A stretch of 55,857 nt of DNA from Vagococcus silagei (GCF_004795745.1 NZ_SDGV01000023.1:1-55857), one strand, 5' to 3'. Positions 1 through 8,724 are shown, counted from the first letter of the stretch. Notes: generated by a model from the sequence alone, not told the origin. Translations and numbers: made by a program.

Positions 1-95
1 GTAAGAACCCTGAAAGATGATCAGGTAGATAGGCTAGGAGTGGAAGTATAGTGATATATGGAGCGGACTAGTACTAATCGTTCGAGGACTTAACC
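1..95 (+). rRNA. 23S ribosomal RNA, 3' end (partial)
   Basis: The first ~95 bases match the conserved 3' terminus of bacterial 23S rRNA, including the ACTAATCG and TCGAGGACTTAACC segments. The rest of the gene lies upstream of the window. It is followed by 5S rRNA and a long tRNA cluster, the usual end of an rrn operon in Lactobacillales. Confidence 0.95.
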
Positions 96-176
96 AAAAA
101 TGGTGTTTATATTTTATGTAATGAATAACTTCAATTCCAGTTTTGAGTGTATGATCACTCAGAAAATACAAATAAG

Positions 177-292
177 TGTGGTAATGATGGCAAAAAGGAT
201 ACACCTGTAACCATGCCGAACACAGAAGTTAAGCTTTTTAGCGCCGAGGGTAGTGAGGGGTTTCTCCTTGTGAGAGTAGGACGTTGCCACGC
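177..292 (+). rRNA. rrf: 5S ribosomal RNA
   Basis: About 116 nt with the conserved 5S core (ACACCTGTAACCATGCCGAAC then GAAGTTAAG) and paired ends (TGTGGTAATG with the GTTGCCACGC end). It sits about 80 nt after the 23S end. The ends are estimated from terminal pairing and may be off by 1-3 nt. Confidence 0.93.
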
Positions 293-302
293 TTTGTATT
301 TT

Positions 303-376
303 TCCGGCATAGCTCAGTTGGTAGTAGCGCATGACTGTTAATCATGATGTCGTAGGTTCGAGTCCTACTGCCGGAG
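303..376 (+). tRNA. tRNA-Asn (GTT)
   Basis: Cloverleaf with acceptor TCCGGCA/TGCCGGA, GGTTCGAGTCC T-arm and anticodon GTT at 337-339. First tRNA after 5S. The 3' CCA is not encoded. Confidence 0.97.
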
Positions 377-405
377 TCTATAAAATACTTGAGAGTAAAG
401 AATCT

Positions 406-495
406 GGAGAGTTGTCCGAGTTGGCCGAAGGAGCATGATTGGAAATCATGTAGGCGGTAATAACTGTCTCAAGGGTTCGAATCCCTTACTCTCCG
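406..495 (+). tRNA. tRNA-Ser (GGA)
   Basis: 90-nt class II tRNA with a long variable arm, acceptor GGAGAG/CTCTCC, anticodon GGA at 441-443 and discriminator G. CCA is not encoded. Confidence 0.97.
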
Positions 496-523
496 TAAGT
501 AATTTTATATAATTAATTTGTTA

Positions 524-595
524 GGCCCGTTGGTCAAGCGGTTAAGACACCGCCCTTTCACGGCGGTAACACGGGTTCGAGTCCCGTACGGGTCA
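524..595 (+). tRNA. tRNA-Glu (TTC)
   Basis: Acceptor GGCCCGT/ACGGGTC with one G-U pair, anticodon TTC at 557-559 in the loop CTTTCAC, T-arm GGGTTCGAGTCCC. Confidence 0.97.
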
Positions 596-606
596 TAAAA
601 ATATTA

Positions 607-679
607 GGTTCCGTGGTGTAGGGGTTAACATGCCTGCCTGTCACGCAGGAGATCGCGGGTTCAAATCCCGTCGGGACCG
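607..679 (+). tRNA. tRNA-Asp (GTC)
   Basis: Acceptor GGTTCCG/CGGGACC, anticodon GTC at 640-642 between CCTGC and GCAGG stem strands, discriminator G. Confidence 0.97.
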
Positions 680-688
680 TTTGTATTT

Positions 689-761
689 GGCGCAGTAGCT
701 CAGTTGGTAGAGCAACGGATTGAAGCTCCGTGTGTCGGCAGTTCGATTCTGTCTTGCGCCA
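689..761 (+). tRNA. tRNA-Phe (GAA)
   Basis: Acceptor GGCGCAG with a TTGCGCC partner, stem ACGGA/TCCGT closing the loop TTGAAGC, anticodon GAA at 722-724. The terminal CCA-like bases are acceptor plus discriminator, not an encoded CCA. Confidence 0.95.
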
Positions 762-764
762 TTT

Positions 765-845
765 GGAGGGATAGCGAAGTGGCTAAACGCGGCGGACTGT
801 AAATCCGCTCCTTCGGGTTCGGCAGTTCGAATCTGCCTCCCTCCA
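765..845 (+). tRNA. tRNA-Tyr (GTA)
   Basis: 81-nt class II tRNA with an extended variable arm, stem GCGGA/TCCGC and anticodon GTA at 799-801. Confidence 0.97.
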
Positions 846-854
846 TATTTTAAT

Positions 855-925
855 AGGGGTATAGTTTAGCGGTAGAACTACGGTCTCCAAAACCGTCAGC
901 GTGGGTTCGATTCCTACTACCCCTG
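855..925 (+). tRNA. tRNA-Trp (CCA)
   Basis: Acceptor AGGGGTA/TACCCCT, stem ACGGT/ACCGT, anticodon CCA at 887-889, discriminator G. Confidence 0.97.
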
Positions 926-939
926 TTTTTTTATGATAT

Positions 940-1013
940 GGCGATTGTGGCGAAGTGGTTAACGCACCGGATTGTGGTTCCGGCACTCGTGGGTTCGATT
1001 CCCATCAGTCGCC
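940..1013 (+). tRNA. tRNA-His (GTG), copy 1
   Basis: Anticodon GTG at 974-976 between CCGGA and TCCGG. The extra 5' G at 940 opposite C at 1013 is the histidine identity pair (G-1:C73). One of three tRNA-His copies in this cluster; directly followed by tRNA-Gln. Confidence 0.97.
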
Positions 1014-1024
1014 TATTTTTTTAT

Positions 1025-1096
1025 TGGGCTATAGCCAAGCGGTAAGGCAACGGACTTTGACTCCGTCACTCGTTGGTTCGAATCCAGCTAGCCCAG
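1025..1096 (+). tRNA. tRNA-Gln (TTG), copy 1
   Basis: Acceptor TGGGCTA/TAGCCCA, anticodon TTG at 1057-1059. The copy at 1506-1577 has the same sequence by eye. Confidence 0.97.
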
Positions 1097-1108
1097 TTTT
1101 TTTATTAA

Positions 1109-1179
1109 GGCGGTATAGCCAAGTGGTAAGGCAGAGGTCTGCAACACCTTTATCATCGGTTCAAATCCGGTTACCGCCT
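1109..1179 (+). tRNA. tRNA-Cys (GCA)
   Basis: Acceptor GGCGGTA/TACCGCC, loop CTGCAAC with anticodon GCA at 1141-1143. Confidence 0.96.
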
Positions 1180-1189
1180 TTTATAAAAT

Positions 1190-1273
1190 GCCGGCGTGGC
1201 GGAATTGGCAGACGCGCTGGACTCAAAATCCAGTGCCCTCACGGGCGTGCCGGTTCGACCCCGGCCGCCGGTA
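1190..1273 (+). tRNA. tRNA-Leu (CAA)
   Basis: 84-nt class II tRNA, acceptor GCCGGCG/CGCCGGT with one G-U pair, stem CTGGA/TCCAG, anticodon CAA at 1224-1226, discriminator A. Confidence 0.96.
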
Positions 1274-1317
1274 TAGATCTACTTGTTAGATCTAAGGGAT
1301 TTTTAATTTAATAATAT

Positions 1318-1391
1318 GGCGATTGTGGCGAAGTGGTTAACGCACCGGATTGTGGTTCCGGCACTCGTGGGTTCGATTCCCATCAGTCGCC
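1318..1391 (+). tRNA. tRNA-His (GTG), copy 2
   Basis: Same sequence as copy 1 as far as I can align it, with anticodon GTG at 1352-1354 and the extra 5' G at 1318. Confidence 0.97.
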
Positions 1392-1423
1392 TATTTTTTT
1401 GTTAAAAATTAATTAAATAACAC

Positions 1424-1497
1424 GGCGATTGTGGCGAAGTGGTTAACGCACCGGATTGTGGTTCCGGCATTCGTGGGTTCGATTCCCATCAGTCGCC
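1424..1497 (+). tRNA. tRNA-His (GTG), copy 3
   Basis: Third tRNA-His, anticodon GTG at 1458-1460. It differs from the other two by one base (T where copies 1 and 2 have C, in the variable-loop region, GGCATTCGT against GGCACTCGT). It is followed by tRNA-Gln copy 2, repeating the His-Gln order of copy 1. Confidence 0.97.
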
Positions 1498-1505
1498 TAT
1501 TCTAT

Positions 1506-1577
1506 TGGGCTATAGCCAAGCGGTAAGGCAACGGACTTTGACTCCGTCACTCGTTGGTTCGAATCCAGCTAGCCCAG
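1506..1577 (+). tRNA. tRNA-Gln (TTG), copy 2
   Basis: Repeat of the tRNA-Gln at 1025-1096, anticodon TTG at 1538-1540. Confidence 0.97.
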
Positions 1578-1620
1578 TTAAGGTAAAATGTATATTTTAC
1601 CTTTTTTGTGTTATTTAAAA

Positions 1621-1691
1621 GCCCCTTTAGTTTAGTGGTAGAACATCGGATTCGTAACCCGGTAACATCAGTTCGATTCTGGTAAGGGGCA
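1621..1691 (+). tRNA. tRNA-Thr (CGT)
   Basis: Acceptor GCCCCTT/AAGGGGC, T-arm with GTTCGATTC, loop TTCGTAA with anticodon CGT at 1653-1655. The top of the anticodon stem has an A.C opposition (TCGGA against CCCGG), which is slightly irregular, so the isoacceptor call rests on loop geometry. Last tRNA before the terminator. Confidence 0.8.
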
Positions 1692-1726
1692 TAAAAAAAC
1701 TTTTGCTAATAAAATAATAAGTAAAA

Positions 1727-1774
1727 ATCTAATGAGACTTCTGTTGTTTACTGCAGTCTCATTAGGTTTTTTTT
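1727..1774 (+). terminator. Intrinsic terminator of the rRNA/tRNA operon
   Basis: CTAATGAGACT pairs with AGTCTCATTAG across a 15-nt loop and is followed by a run of eight T. It lies about 35 nt after the last tRNA. Confidence 0.9.
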
Positions 1775-2110
1775 GTATGAATTATAATAACGATAGTAAA
1801 ATGTTATTTTATATTCATCTATTTTAAACTTTGAAATATGTACTATGATAAAAGCTATACTAAGCAAATTTATGTTTTCGGTTACTGGTAGTTAAACGAA
1901 CAACAACCTCTGCTTTTTATTATATTTATATGAGAATCAAGTTCTAGCTAAATTGTCTTGTTGAAAACATACTATTTATATGTTAAGTGTAGATTATTTA
2001 CTTTAATTATACATAAACCAGATATGAGTATTTTAATGAGTTCGTTTATCTTGATTTTTGTAGATTAAGTAAGTTGTTATTTATGTAATAAAAATTAGGG
2101 AGGATAAAAA
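1775..2110. other. AT-rich intergenic stretch
   Basis: About 335 bases between the tRNA terminator and the broken WxL gene. I see no ORF with a ribosome binding site and no clear hairpin. A GGGAGG ribosome binding site just before 2111 belongs to the WxL gene. A promoter for that gene is presumably here but I cannot pick one with confidence. Confidence 0.5.
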
Positions 2111-4917
2111 ATGAAATCAGGACTTAAGAGTGGACTTCTAGTGAGTTTGTTTTTCGGACTAGCCCTGGTATCAAGTAGTTAACAAGTAGAAGCTGTAGAT
2201 CGACACAGTATGTTGCGTAAAAATGGTACAGATATAAATTTTGCTAGTTTAGATGAAAAAGAAGAATTAGAGGGATATTACAGAATGGATAAGTATTTTC
2301 CAGTGAAATTGGATAATACAGATTTTGAAGATTATTCAAGTTTAATAAATTATTTTACATTTGGAAATCATGCATCATCTATTAGATATCGAGATATTAT
2401 CCAAGATATTTCAACCGTTAAAAAAGCTACGGGAACATTTGGAGCATCTGTAAATTCAAAAGATGTAATGAATTCTATTGGATTTCCACGTATCGTTTCT
2501 TATGAAAAAAATGTAGATAAAGGAAAACCACTACAATATAGTTATGTAGCTACTAGTGACGGTAATAATTACCATTATAGGTATTCAGGAATGGGACTTG
2601 TAAAAGTTGATGCAAATAATAATCAAGTTACGACTCCAGTAAAAGGAAATGTACCAGATGCGGTAAGTTTAGAAGAATATTGGGTTAATGATCGACATTA
2701 TCCAACTGCAAGTATTGCTTATGGTACGTATAGTTTCTCAGATGGTTCTACAGTTTCTCTAAAAGTTAAGATTGAATCATTAGATGAACCAGTAAAACGA
2801 GGAAATGGGCGAATTACGTTTACTGTAGGTAATACAGATCGAACTACCTTAAATCTTATGGGAGGCTATAGTGTTCATATGGATGTTGCTGGCATGCACT
2901 ACAGCACACCAATGAGAACTTTAGGAAATAATGAAGGTATCTATTTTACAGAAAAAAATAGTAAAACAAATAATGTACCGTATTTTGTAAGTTTTCAAAC
3001 AGATACAAAAAGTTCAAAAGTAAAAGAACCCGATTATATTGATGTTTTCGAAATAAAAGAAGGAAATCGAAAAAACTTATTTCCACCAATATGGTATGAG
3101 TATGGCCCTATATATGACGGTTTAAATCAGCATAAGAATCGAGAGTTATACGGTGAAGATGAAAAAGAGCGTGGAGAAATACTACCGTTTAAAGATCCGA
3201 AAACACAAAGATACATAGATGGTGTCAAAAATAGTCATCCTGCATGGATGTTTGGGTATGATAATATGACAATTGAACCTGGAGACAATGTCTCTTTTGG
3301 ATTGACAGTTAAATCGACAGATATACCTGACATTAAATATCCAAATGTTGAAGTTAAAACACACGTATCGGTGATCGAGAAACCGGAAAATATCCTGACT
3401 TAAACACAAAGGATAAACAGGTTGTTACATACCGACAAAACTTGAAAAATGTCGATGTTACCATACCTGAATATGCACCACGAAAATTAACCATTAAAAC
3501 TAAACCTAATCCAAATTATAGTCATTTTGAGTATAAGGTTTATCGGATTTATACGAAAAATGGACGTGAACAAAGAGAATCAGTTGGAAATCAATACTAT
3601 CGAATAGCTGAAAATAATGACTCGGGTACAACGGACATCATTTTTGGCGAGAGAAATTCGCAAGATATGTGGAACTTCCATAAAGGGAATGATCAAATTC
3701 GAGCTGATTATTTAGAAATAGAACAGATTACAGATTTAAATACGACAAATAAAGAGAAAAATATGGCAGATTATCATTTTAAAGCAAGTGATTATCAAGG
3801 GACAAATTTAGTACCGAAAGATAGTTATTTTGATTTTAAAAATGAGGCTCATAATGAAGCGGAAATTGGTTTGACAAAAAAAGATGGTTCTGTCTATATT
3901 GAAAATCTTGTTCAAAATAAGAAAACAAAAGGGGAACAAATCTATCAATATCATGTCAACTTAGCTGATGATATTAAACCTGAATTAAAATTCCCAAACA
4001 ATACTGAAACTGAGCCATTGAATAGTGATGATTTTATTTCAAATCTTAGGAATAATGACTTTGCATGGGACAACCCCACAGTAACGTCAAAAATCACTTC
4101 TCCGGATAAATTTGAAGGTAATAATGTAAAAGTACCATTTGATGTTGAATTGACAAGTGAGACCTTTAATCAATCAAATATGATTAAAGGAGAAGCTTAT
4201 GTTCAAAATGAAGTGAATGCGACAATTCATTTTATTATCGAGGAGAATGGCAAAAAAGTACCAATTAAAAAAGTTGACTTAAATAATTTACCATCTTCGG
4301 ATAACAAGTTAGTGATAGTCGATCCAGTAACAAAAGCTGTTAAACCCGAAACTTTTGTTAAAGAAATTTTAAGTACCATCAAACAAATCTATACAGGTTA
4401 TGACTTAAAACCAAATGGTATCGAATTAAAGGTTGACGGAAATACAACTACAGTAACTGATGTTACTAAGATTCCTGGTAAAGATGTTGATATATATTTG
4501 AATTATTCAGGAAAAATGTTAACGGTAGTACCGGAGGAATTAAATTTTGGTTCGGAGCAGCTAAGAGCTAAAAAAATTGAGGACGTTCGGCCAAATCAAG
4601 AGCATGAAGTTAGGGTAATTGATACAACTGGTGAAAGTAATGCTTGGAAATTAGAGGTAAAAGAATCGACGGCAATGAATCAGGATGATTTATTGTTAAA
4701 TAAAGAATTATTCTTTGCTTTTGATGATAATCAAGAGGCCTTACGTATTGATCGCGGTTATCAACCAGTATTAAAATCTGAATCAAATCGGATTTTACAT
4801 CAATTAGCCTTAAATACGGAGACCAACAAGCAAGGTATTTTTATGAATATCTTTAATTCAAACTTAAAAGGAAAATATAGTGGGACTTTAACATGGCAGT
4901 TAAGCAACACTAAATAA
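2111..4917 (+). pseudogene. WxL-domain surface protein, broken by a nonsense codon and a frameshift
   Basis: Translation should begin at ATG 2111, behind TAGGGAGGATAAAAA, giving a typical signal peptide (MKSGLKSGLLVSLFFGLALV). An in-frame TAA at 2180-2182 stops it after 23 residues. The same frame stays open from 2183 to 3403, and the protein continues in another frame from about 3360 to 4917, consistent with loss of one base near 3355-3378. The C-terminal part carries the two hallmarks of a WxL domain: a proximal W-x-L (SNAWKLEV) and a distal one at the very end (GTLTWQLS). WxL domains attach proteins non-covalently to peptidoglycan in Enterococcus, Lactobacillus and relatives. The downstream fragment 3442-4917 has no signal peptide of its own. 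Two separate lesions favour true decay; a sequencing error is not excluded. Compare the intact WxL gene at 49221. Confidence 0.85.
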
Positions 4918-4921
4918 ACAA

Positions 4922-4953
4922 AAAACCATCCGTGCGAGCGGATGATTTTTTTG
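4922..4953 (+). terminator. Intrinsic terminator after the WxL pseudogene
   Basis: CATCCG/CGGATG hairpin with a short loop followed by seven T, a few bases after the TAA at 4917. Confidence 0.85.
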
Positions 4954-4956
4954 TTA

Positions 4957-4992
4957 AAAAAACAGTTGAGCATTTTGGACTCAACTGTTTTG
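4957..4992 (-). terminator. Intrinsic terminator of the ABC exporter operon (minus strand)
   Basis: AACAGTTGAG pairs with CTCAACTGTT. Read on the minus strand the hairpin is followed by a T-rich tract, and it lies directly after the stop of the permease gene at 4996. Confidence 0.85.
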
Positions 4993-4995
4993 TCG

Positions 4996-6234
4996 TTATT
5001 GATAGATTGCTTTAATAGGATCAAGTTTTGCAGCATTAATCGCAGGGATAACACCGAAGAACAAGCCAATTGCAGCAGAAACGCTTGCGGACATAAGAGC
5101 CGCTTTTGCACTTACAAAGGCTTCCATTGGGCTGAAAGCTGAGATTAGACTTGAAATACCCCAGCCAAGTAAAATACCTAATATACCTCCAAGTAATGTG
5201 ATAAAGGCAGCTTCCAATAGGAATTGAATCAGGATATTTGATGGTTTCGCCCCAATTGCACGACGAATCCCAATTTCACGTTTACGCTCAGAAACAGAAA
5301 CGTACATGATATTCATAACGCCAATCCCACCAACTAGAAGTGAAATTGCTGTAATGAAAAGTAAGCCTGTCATCACAGATTGCATACTATTCTCAATATC
5401 TTGTTTCATTTTTTCGTTGCTCTTGTCTTCTTCAAAATTACCTACTAGTTCTGGATGATACTCTTTTAACATTTCACTTGCTTGAGCAACAACCATTTCT
5501 CGATCAACTGAAGGATCAAGTTTTAGTTTAATAGCATTAATCGGTTTATTTTTGGACAGTTCATTAAAGGACTTTTTAGGTACAACACTAAAATATTGTG
5601 AACTTTCAAATGTCATACTTTCGTAGTCAATTTTTTCCTTAATACCAATTACTTGGAATTTCATCCCATCCACATCGATTGCTTTTCCAATAATTTGTTT
5701 AGGCTCTTTGATACCTAGTGATTCTTTCATAGTTTCATAAGTTAAGACAATTTTATTTTGGTTTAAGTCATTAGGTGTAAAGCTCCGACCGTACTTAACT
5801 TTACTGTTTTCTTTTGTAAAAGAAATTAATTGGCCACTTGTACTAGTCTCAAAATATTTAAAGTTAGCATCAATGTTTTCTTCGCTTCCCATACCCATCA
5901 TACCCATGCTGTAATCAGCGGAGATATTTTGCACATTTTCTAATCGTCGTAACATTTTTAAATCTGTTGACGAATAGGCAAAACTATCCATACTTGGTGG
6001 TTGATACATATTGTCGTCTTCATCTTCTTCAGAATGTTCTTTATAGATCAAACGAACAGTATTGGCATCTGTCGAGTCTAACATCTTCATTGTTGAACGT
6101 TTCATACCTTCACCAATCGCAGAAACTGTTACAACTGCCGTGATCCCGATAATAATACCCACCATCGTTAAGAAGACACGTAATTTGTGTGCTCTTAAGC
6201 TAAGGAAGGTACTAAGTAGTAAATTTTTAACCAT
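4996..6234 (-). CDS. MacB/YknZ-type ABC transporter permease
   Basis: 412 residues with the MacB/FtsX layout: an N-terminal membrane helix (about 18-45, LTMVGIIIGITAVVTVSAIG), a long extracytoplasmic MacB-like domain (about 50-280), then three C-terminal helices of the FtsX domain. The cytoplasmic segment SERKREIGIRRAIGA between helices is the family's typical coupling region. Membrane partner of the ATPase encoded just upstream, whose gene it overlaps by 8 bases, and of the adaptor before that. Together they resemble Bacillus YknXYZ, a tripartite exporter linked to peptide or toxin efflux; the substrate here is unknown. No two-component system or dedicated regulator lies next to the operon. 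Confidence 0.9.
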   Translation of the reverse strand: MVKNLLLSTFLSLRAHKLRVFLTMVGIIIGITAVVTVSAIGEGMKRSTMKMLDSTDANTVRLIYKEHSEEDEDDNMYQPPSMDSFAYSSTDLKMLRRLENVQNISADYSMGMMGMGSEENIDANFKYFETSTSGQLISFTKENSKVKYGRSFTPNDLNQNKIVLTYETMKESLGIKEPKQIIGKAIDVDGMKFQVIGIKEKIDYESMTFESSQYFSVVPKKSFNELSKNKPINAIKLKLDPSVDREMVVAQASEMLKEYHPELVGNFEEDKSNEKMKQDIENSMQSVMTGLLFITAISLLVGGIGVMNIMYVSVSERKREIGIRRAIGAKPSNILIQFLLEAAFITLLGGILGILLGWGISSLISAFSPMEAFVSAKAALMSASVSAAIGLFFGVIPAINAAKLDPIKAIYQ

Positions 6235-6946
6235 TTAGAAACTCCTCCTCCTCTAAGAAAACACCGTCTTTCATATAAACGACGCGAGTTGCGTATTTTC
6301 GCATATCTGGATCATGAGTTACCATGACGATGGTTTTTCCTTCGTCATTTAGTTTAGCTAAGATATTCATAATATCTGAACTAGTTTCACTATCTAGTGC
6401 ACCAGTGGGCTCATCTGCCATAATTAGTAAGGGTTCATTAACCAGAGCTCGTGCGATTGCTACACGCTGTTGTTGTCCACCTGATAATTCAGTTGCTTTT
6501 GAATGTTCCTTGCCTTCTAAACCAACAAGTGAAAGATAATCATGTGCAATTTCACGTCGTCGTGCTTCTTTTTTTAGACCTTCATAAACCATTGGTAACT
6601 CAACATTTTGAGAAACGTTCAATGATTGAATTAAGAAGAATTGTTGGAAAATAAAGCCAATGTACTTATTTCGTAATTCTGACTTTTGATTTTCTGTTAA
6701 TTTAGAAGCATCTTGTTCATCAAAAATATATTCGCCATTGTTGGATTGATCTAGAAATCCGATAATATTCATTAATGTGGTTTTCCCACTTCCGGATTTA
6801 CCCATAATCATTAAAAACTCGCCTCGGTGAATAGTTAAATCCAAATCTTTTAAGACATGTAATTCACCTTGGCCCATTTTAAAATACTTGTTTATACCTT
6901 TAAGCTCAATTAGGGGAGTGGAAGTGGATAATTGTTTATCCGTCAT
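6227..6946 (-). CDS. ABC transporter ATP-binding protein, MacB/YknY/LolD type
   Basis: 239 residues with all ATPase motifs: Walker [10 protein letters not shown] (about 50-58), Q-loop in FIFQQFF, signature [15 protein letters not shown], Walker [14 protein letters not shown] and the switch histidine in VMVTHDPDM. The EPTGALDS motif is typical of the MacB/LolD subfamily that energises FtsX-like permeases. The gene begins directly after the adaptor stop codon and overlaps the permease gene by 8 bases, so translation is probably coupled. Confidence 0.95.
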   Translation of the reverse strand: MTDKQLSTSTPLIELKGINKYFKMGQGELHVLKDLDLTIHRGEFLMIMGKSGSGKTTLMNIIGFLDQSNNGEYIFDEQDASKLTENQKSELRNKYIGFIFQQFFLIQSLNVSQNVELPMVYEGLKKEARRREIAHDYLSLVGLEGKEHSKATELSGGQQQRVAIARALVNEPLLIMADEPTGALDSETSSDIMNILAKLNDEGKTIVMVTHDPDMRKYATRVVYMKDGVFLEEEEFLNG

Positions 6947-8170
6947 TTATTCTTTGACCTCCGTTCCTTCTTCAGCTTGATTTGGATCAATGATATCCCC
7001 ATTTTTTAATTCATTTTTTGATTTTAAAATTACTTTATCTAATGCATCTAAGCCGCTGATAACGACAACATGGTCTTTTTTGGCACCTTTATCAGTAGTT
7101 TGAATATCTTTACGGACAACAGTACCAAAATCATCAACTAAAACATATTGTTGTTCTTTATCTTTTTTAAGCGCTGCAAGAGGTAATTCAATTTTTTTAT
7201 CTTCTAATTTAATTGACGCTTGCACGTGGAAACCATCTGTAATATTATCTGCATCTTTAAGTGTTAATTTGACTGTGTAGTTTGAAAGGCTACTTGTGCC
7301 TCCGCCGCCACCCATCATGCCGCCACCACCTTCTGCAGGTTGCGCTTTTGAACTTGGGGAATTAGAGACGTAAGAGATTTCTCCTTTGTATAATTTATCA
7401 TTGGCAATAGTACGCACGTCAGCTGGTTGTTTCACTTTAATTTTACTTAAATCTTTTTCGTTAACTTCTCCTTCAACATAAAAATCGTTTGATTTTAAAG
7501 TAAGAATAGCACTGTCACGATTTTGTTCTTGTGGAATTGTGACTTGTCCTTTAAAAGGTGCTTTAACTTGGTTGATTTGTTTTTCATTTAATTCAGTAAT
7601 TTGACTTTGTAGTTGATTGATTTTAGCATCAAAACTAGGTAAGTCATATTTAAGTTCAATACTTTCACGTGACATTTGGGGAGCAACAGCCATTTCTCCT
7701 TCCTCAGCACCTGCTTTTGCGTCTCCAGTAGGCGCACTAGCGTTGCCTAGTTCATTTAAGTCAAGTTGCATTTGACGAGCTGCTTTATCTTTTTCAGCTT
7801 GCGTTGACTCAATTTGAAATTTTAATTCTGTTATTTGTGTACTTGTTTGATCGTCAACGTATTGATATAAAACAGTACCCTCATCGACAACATCACCATT
7901 TTTTACTTGGAGATCACCAAGTTTTCCTAGTGTGGCATCCTTAATGAATTCTTTTGATTTAACTGGTGTCACAACACCATTAATAAAGACTTGTTCAACG
8001 TCTTCAACCGTATAATAGTCAATACCTAAATCTTCTTGGGCAACTTCTTTAGGTTTTTTACTTCCTCCAAATAATACGAAGTAGAGGATAGCTAGGACAA
8101 CCACTACAACCCCTAAAATAATAAAAACTTTTTTCTTTTTACTCATTTTTTGCTTATCAGAACGTGTCAT
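6947..8170 (-). CDS. YknX-like membrane-fusion (adaptor) protein of the ABC exporter
   Basis: 407 residues from the ATG at 8170, chosen because AAGGAG stands 8 bases upstream; a longer open frame to 8290 adds an unlikely leader. It has one N-terminal membrane helix (VFIILGVVVVVLAILYFVLF), a biotinyl-lipoyl-like and coiled-coil section (Q/E/K-rich, about 110-215), then beta-barrel domains typical of RND/HlyD-type adaptors. A glycine/methionine-rich insert (EGGGGMMGGGGG, about 288-300) is low-complexity. It is expected to sit outside the membrane and link to the MacB-like permease. First gene of a three-gene operon; the order adaptor-ATPase-permease matches Bacillus yknXYZ. Confidence 0.9.
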   Translation of the reverse strand: MTRSDKQKMSKKKKVFIILGVVVVVLAILYFVLFGGSKKPKEVAQEDLGIDYYTVEDVEQVFINGVVTPVKSKEFIKDATLGKLGDLQVKNGDVVDEGTVLYQYVDDQTSTQITELKFQIESTQAEKDKAARQMQLDLNELGNASAPTGDAKAGAEEGEMAVAPQMSRESIELKYDLPSFDAKINQLQSQITELNEKQINQVKAPFKGQVTIPQEQNRDSAILTLKSNDFYVEGEVNEKDLSKIKVKQPADVRTIANDKLYKGEISYVSNSPSSKAQPAEGGGGMMGGGGGTSSLSNYTVKLTLKDADNITDGFHVQASIKLEDKKIELPLAALKKDKEQQYVLVDDFGTVVRKDIQTTDKGAKKDHVVVISGLDALDKVILKSKNELKNGDIIDPNQAEEGTEVKE

Positions 8171-8277
8171 ATAAATACTCCTTTTTCCTTTTTCATTCAT
8201 TATAAAATAAATTGTCTGATATTTATATACGCCTAAGGGCTGAGATTTAAAAAAAGGGTTTTTTTTAAATGTTGAGA

Positions 8278-8317
8278 AAAAAACAAACACAAATTTTTCA
8301 GTATTTGTGTTTGTTTT
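8278..8317 (-). terminator. Intrinsic terminator after the glyoxalase gene (minus strand)
   Basis: AAACAAACACAAAT pairs perfectly with ATTTGTGTTTGTTT over an 8-nt loop. On the minus strand it is followed by T residues. It separates the glyoxalase gene from the ABC operon. Confidence 0.88.
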
Positions 8318-8349
8318 ATTATTGTAAATTTTTGCCCAAGCTATGTCGT

Positions 8350-8724
8350 TTATTTAGGTCGAATGACTTCAATTTTATAGCCATCAGGATCGATGATGAA
8401 ATAATAAGAAGGGGGAACATTAGGAAGGTGTTTTAATTCGGTGACATTAAATCCTGCGCTAACATGTTTTTTATGTAAGCCTTCTAAATCATCTGTTGAA
8501 ATGGCGATATGTCCATATCCATCTCCAAGTTCATAGCCAGGATGATCATAGTTATAAGTTAATTCTAATTCGTAATCGTCTCCTGGTAAAGTGAGATAAA
8601 CAAGTGTAAATTTATTTTCTGGGAATTCACGTCGACGGCTTTCCTCAAAATTAAATGCGTCTTTATAAAACTTAAGCGAGGCATCTAAATCTTTAACTCG
8701 TACACAAGTGTGTGCCATTTTCAT
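8350..8724 (-). CDS. gloA: Lactoylglutathione lyase / glyoxalase I-family protein
   Basis: 124 residues, the usual glyoxalase I length, with the two beta-alpha-beta-beta-beta halves of the VOC fold. Expected metal ligands are visible: His5 (KMAHTCVRV), Glu in DDYELELTYN, His in GYGHIAIST and Glu in DGYKIEVIRP. It would detoxify methylglyoxal adducts in the cytoplasm. Other VOC enzymes look similar, but the SLKFYKDAFNFEESRRREFPE stretch is characteristic of GloA. Single gene with its own terminator, minus strand. Confidence 0.88.
   Translation of the reverse strand: MKMAHTCVRVKDLDASLKFYKDAFNFEESRRREFPENKFTLVYLTLPGDDYELELTYNYDHPGYELGDGYGHIAISTDDLEGLHKKHVSAGFNVTELKHLPNVPPSYYFIIDPDGYKIEVIRPK

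Noticed and set aside
147-341. 64-codon ORF before the first tRNA
   Set aside because: It overlaps the 5S rRNA gene and has no ribosome binding site.
783-1311. Open reading frames on both strands across the tRNA cluster, with repeat-like protein text
   Set aside because: They are read through tRNA genes; the repeated peptides come from repeated tRNA-His and tRNA-Gln sequences.
940-1577. Regularly spaced near-identical units that could suggest a CRISPR or tandem array
   Set aside because: The units are complete tRNA-His and tRNA-Gln genes with normal cloverleafs and short AT-rich spacers.
2210-3403. Independent 397-residue protein starting at ATG 2210
   Set aside because: Its frame is continuous with the ribosome binding site and signal peptide at 2111 apart from the TAA, so it is a piece of the broken WxL gene.
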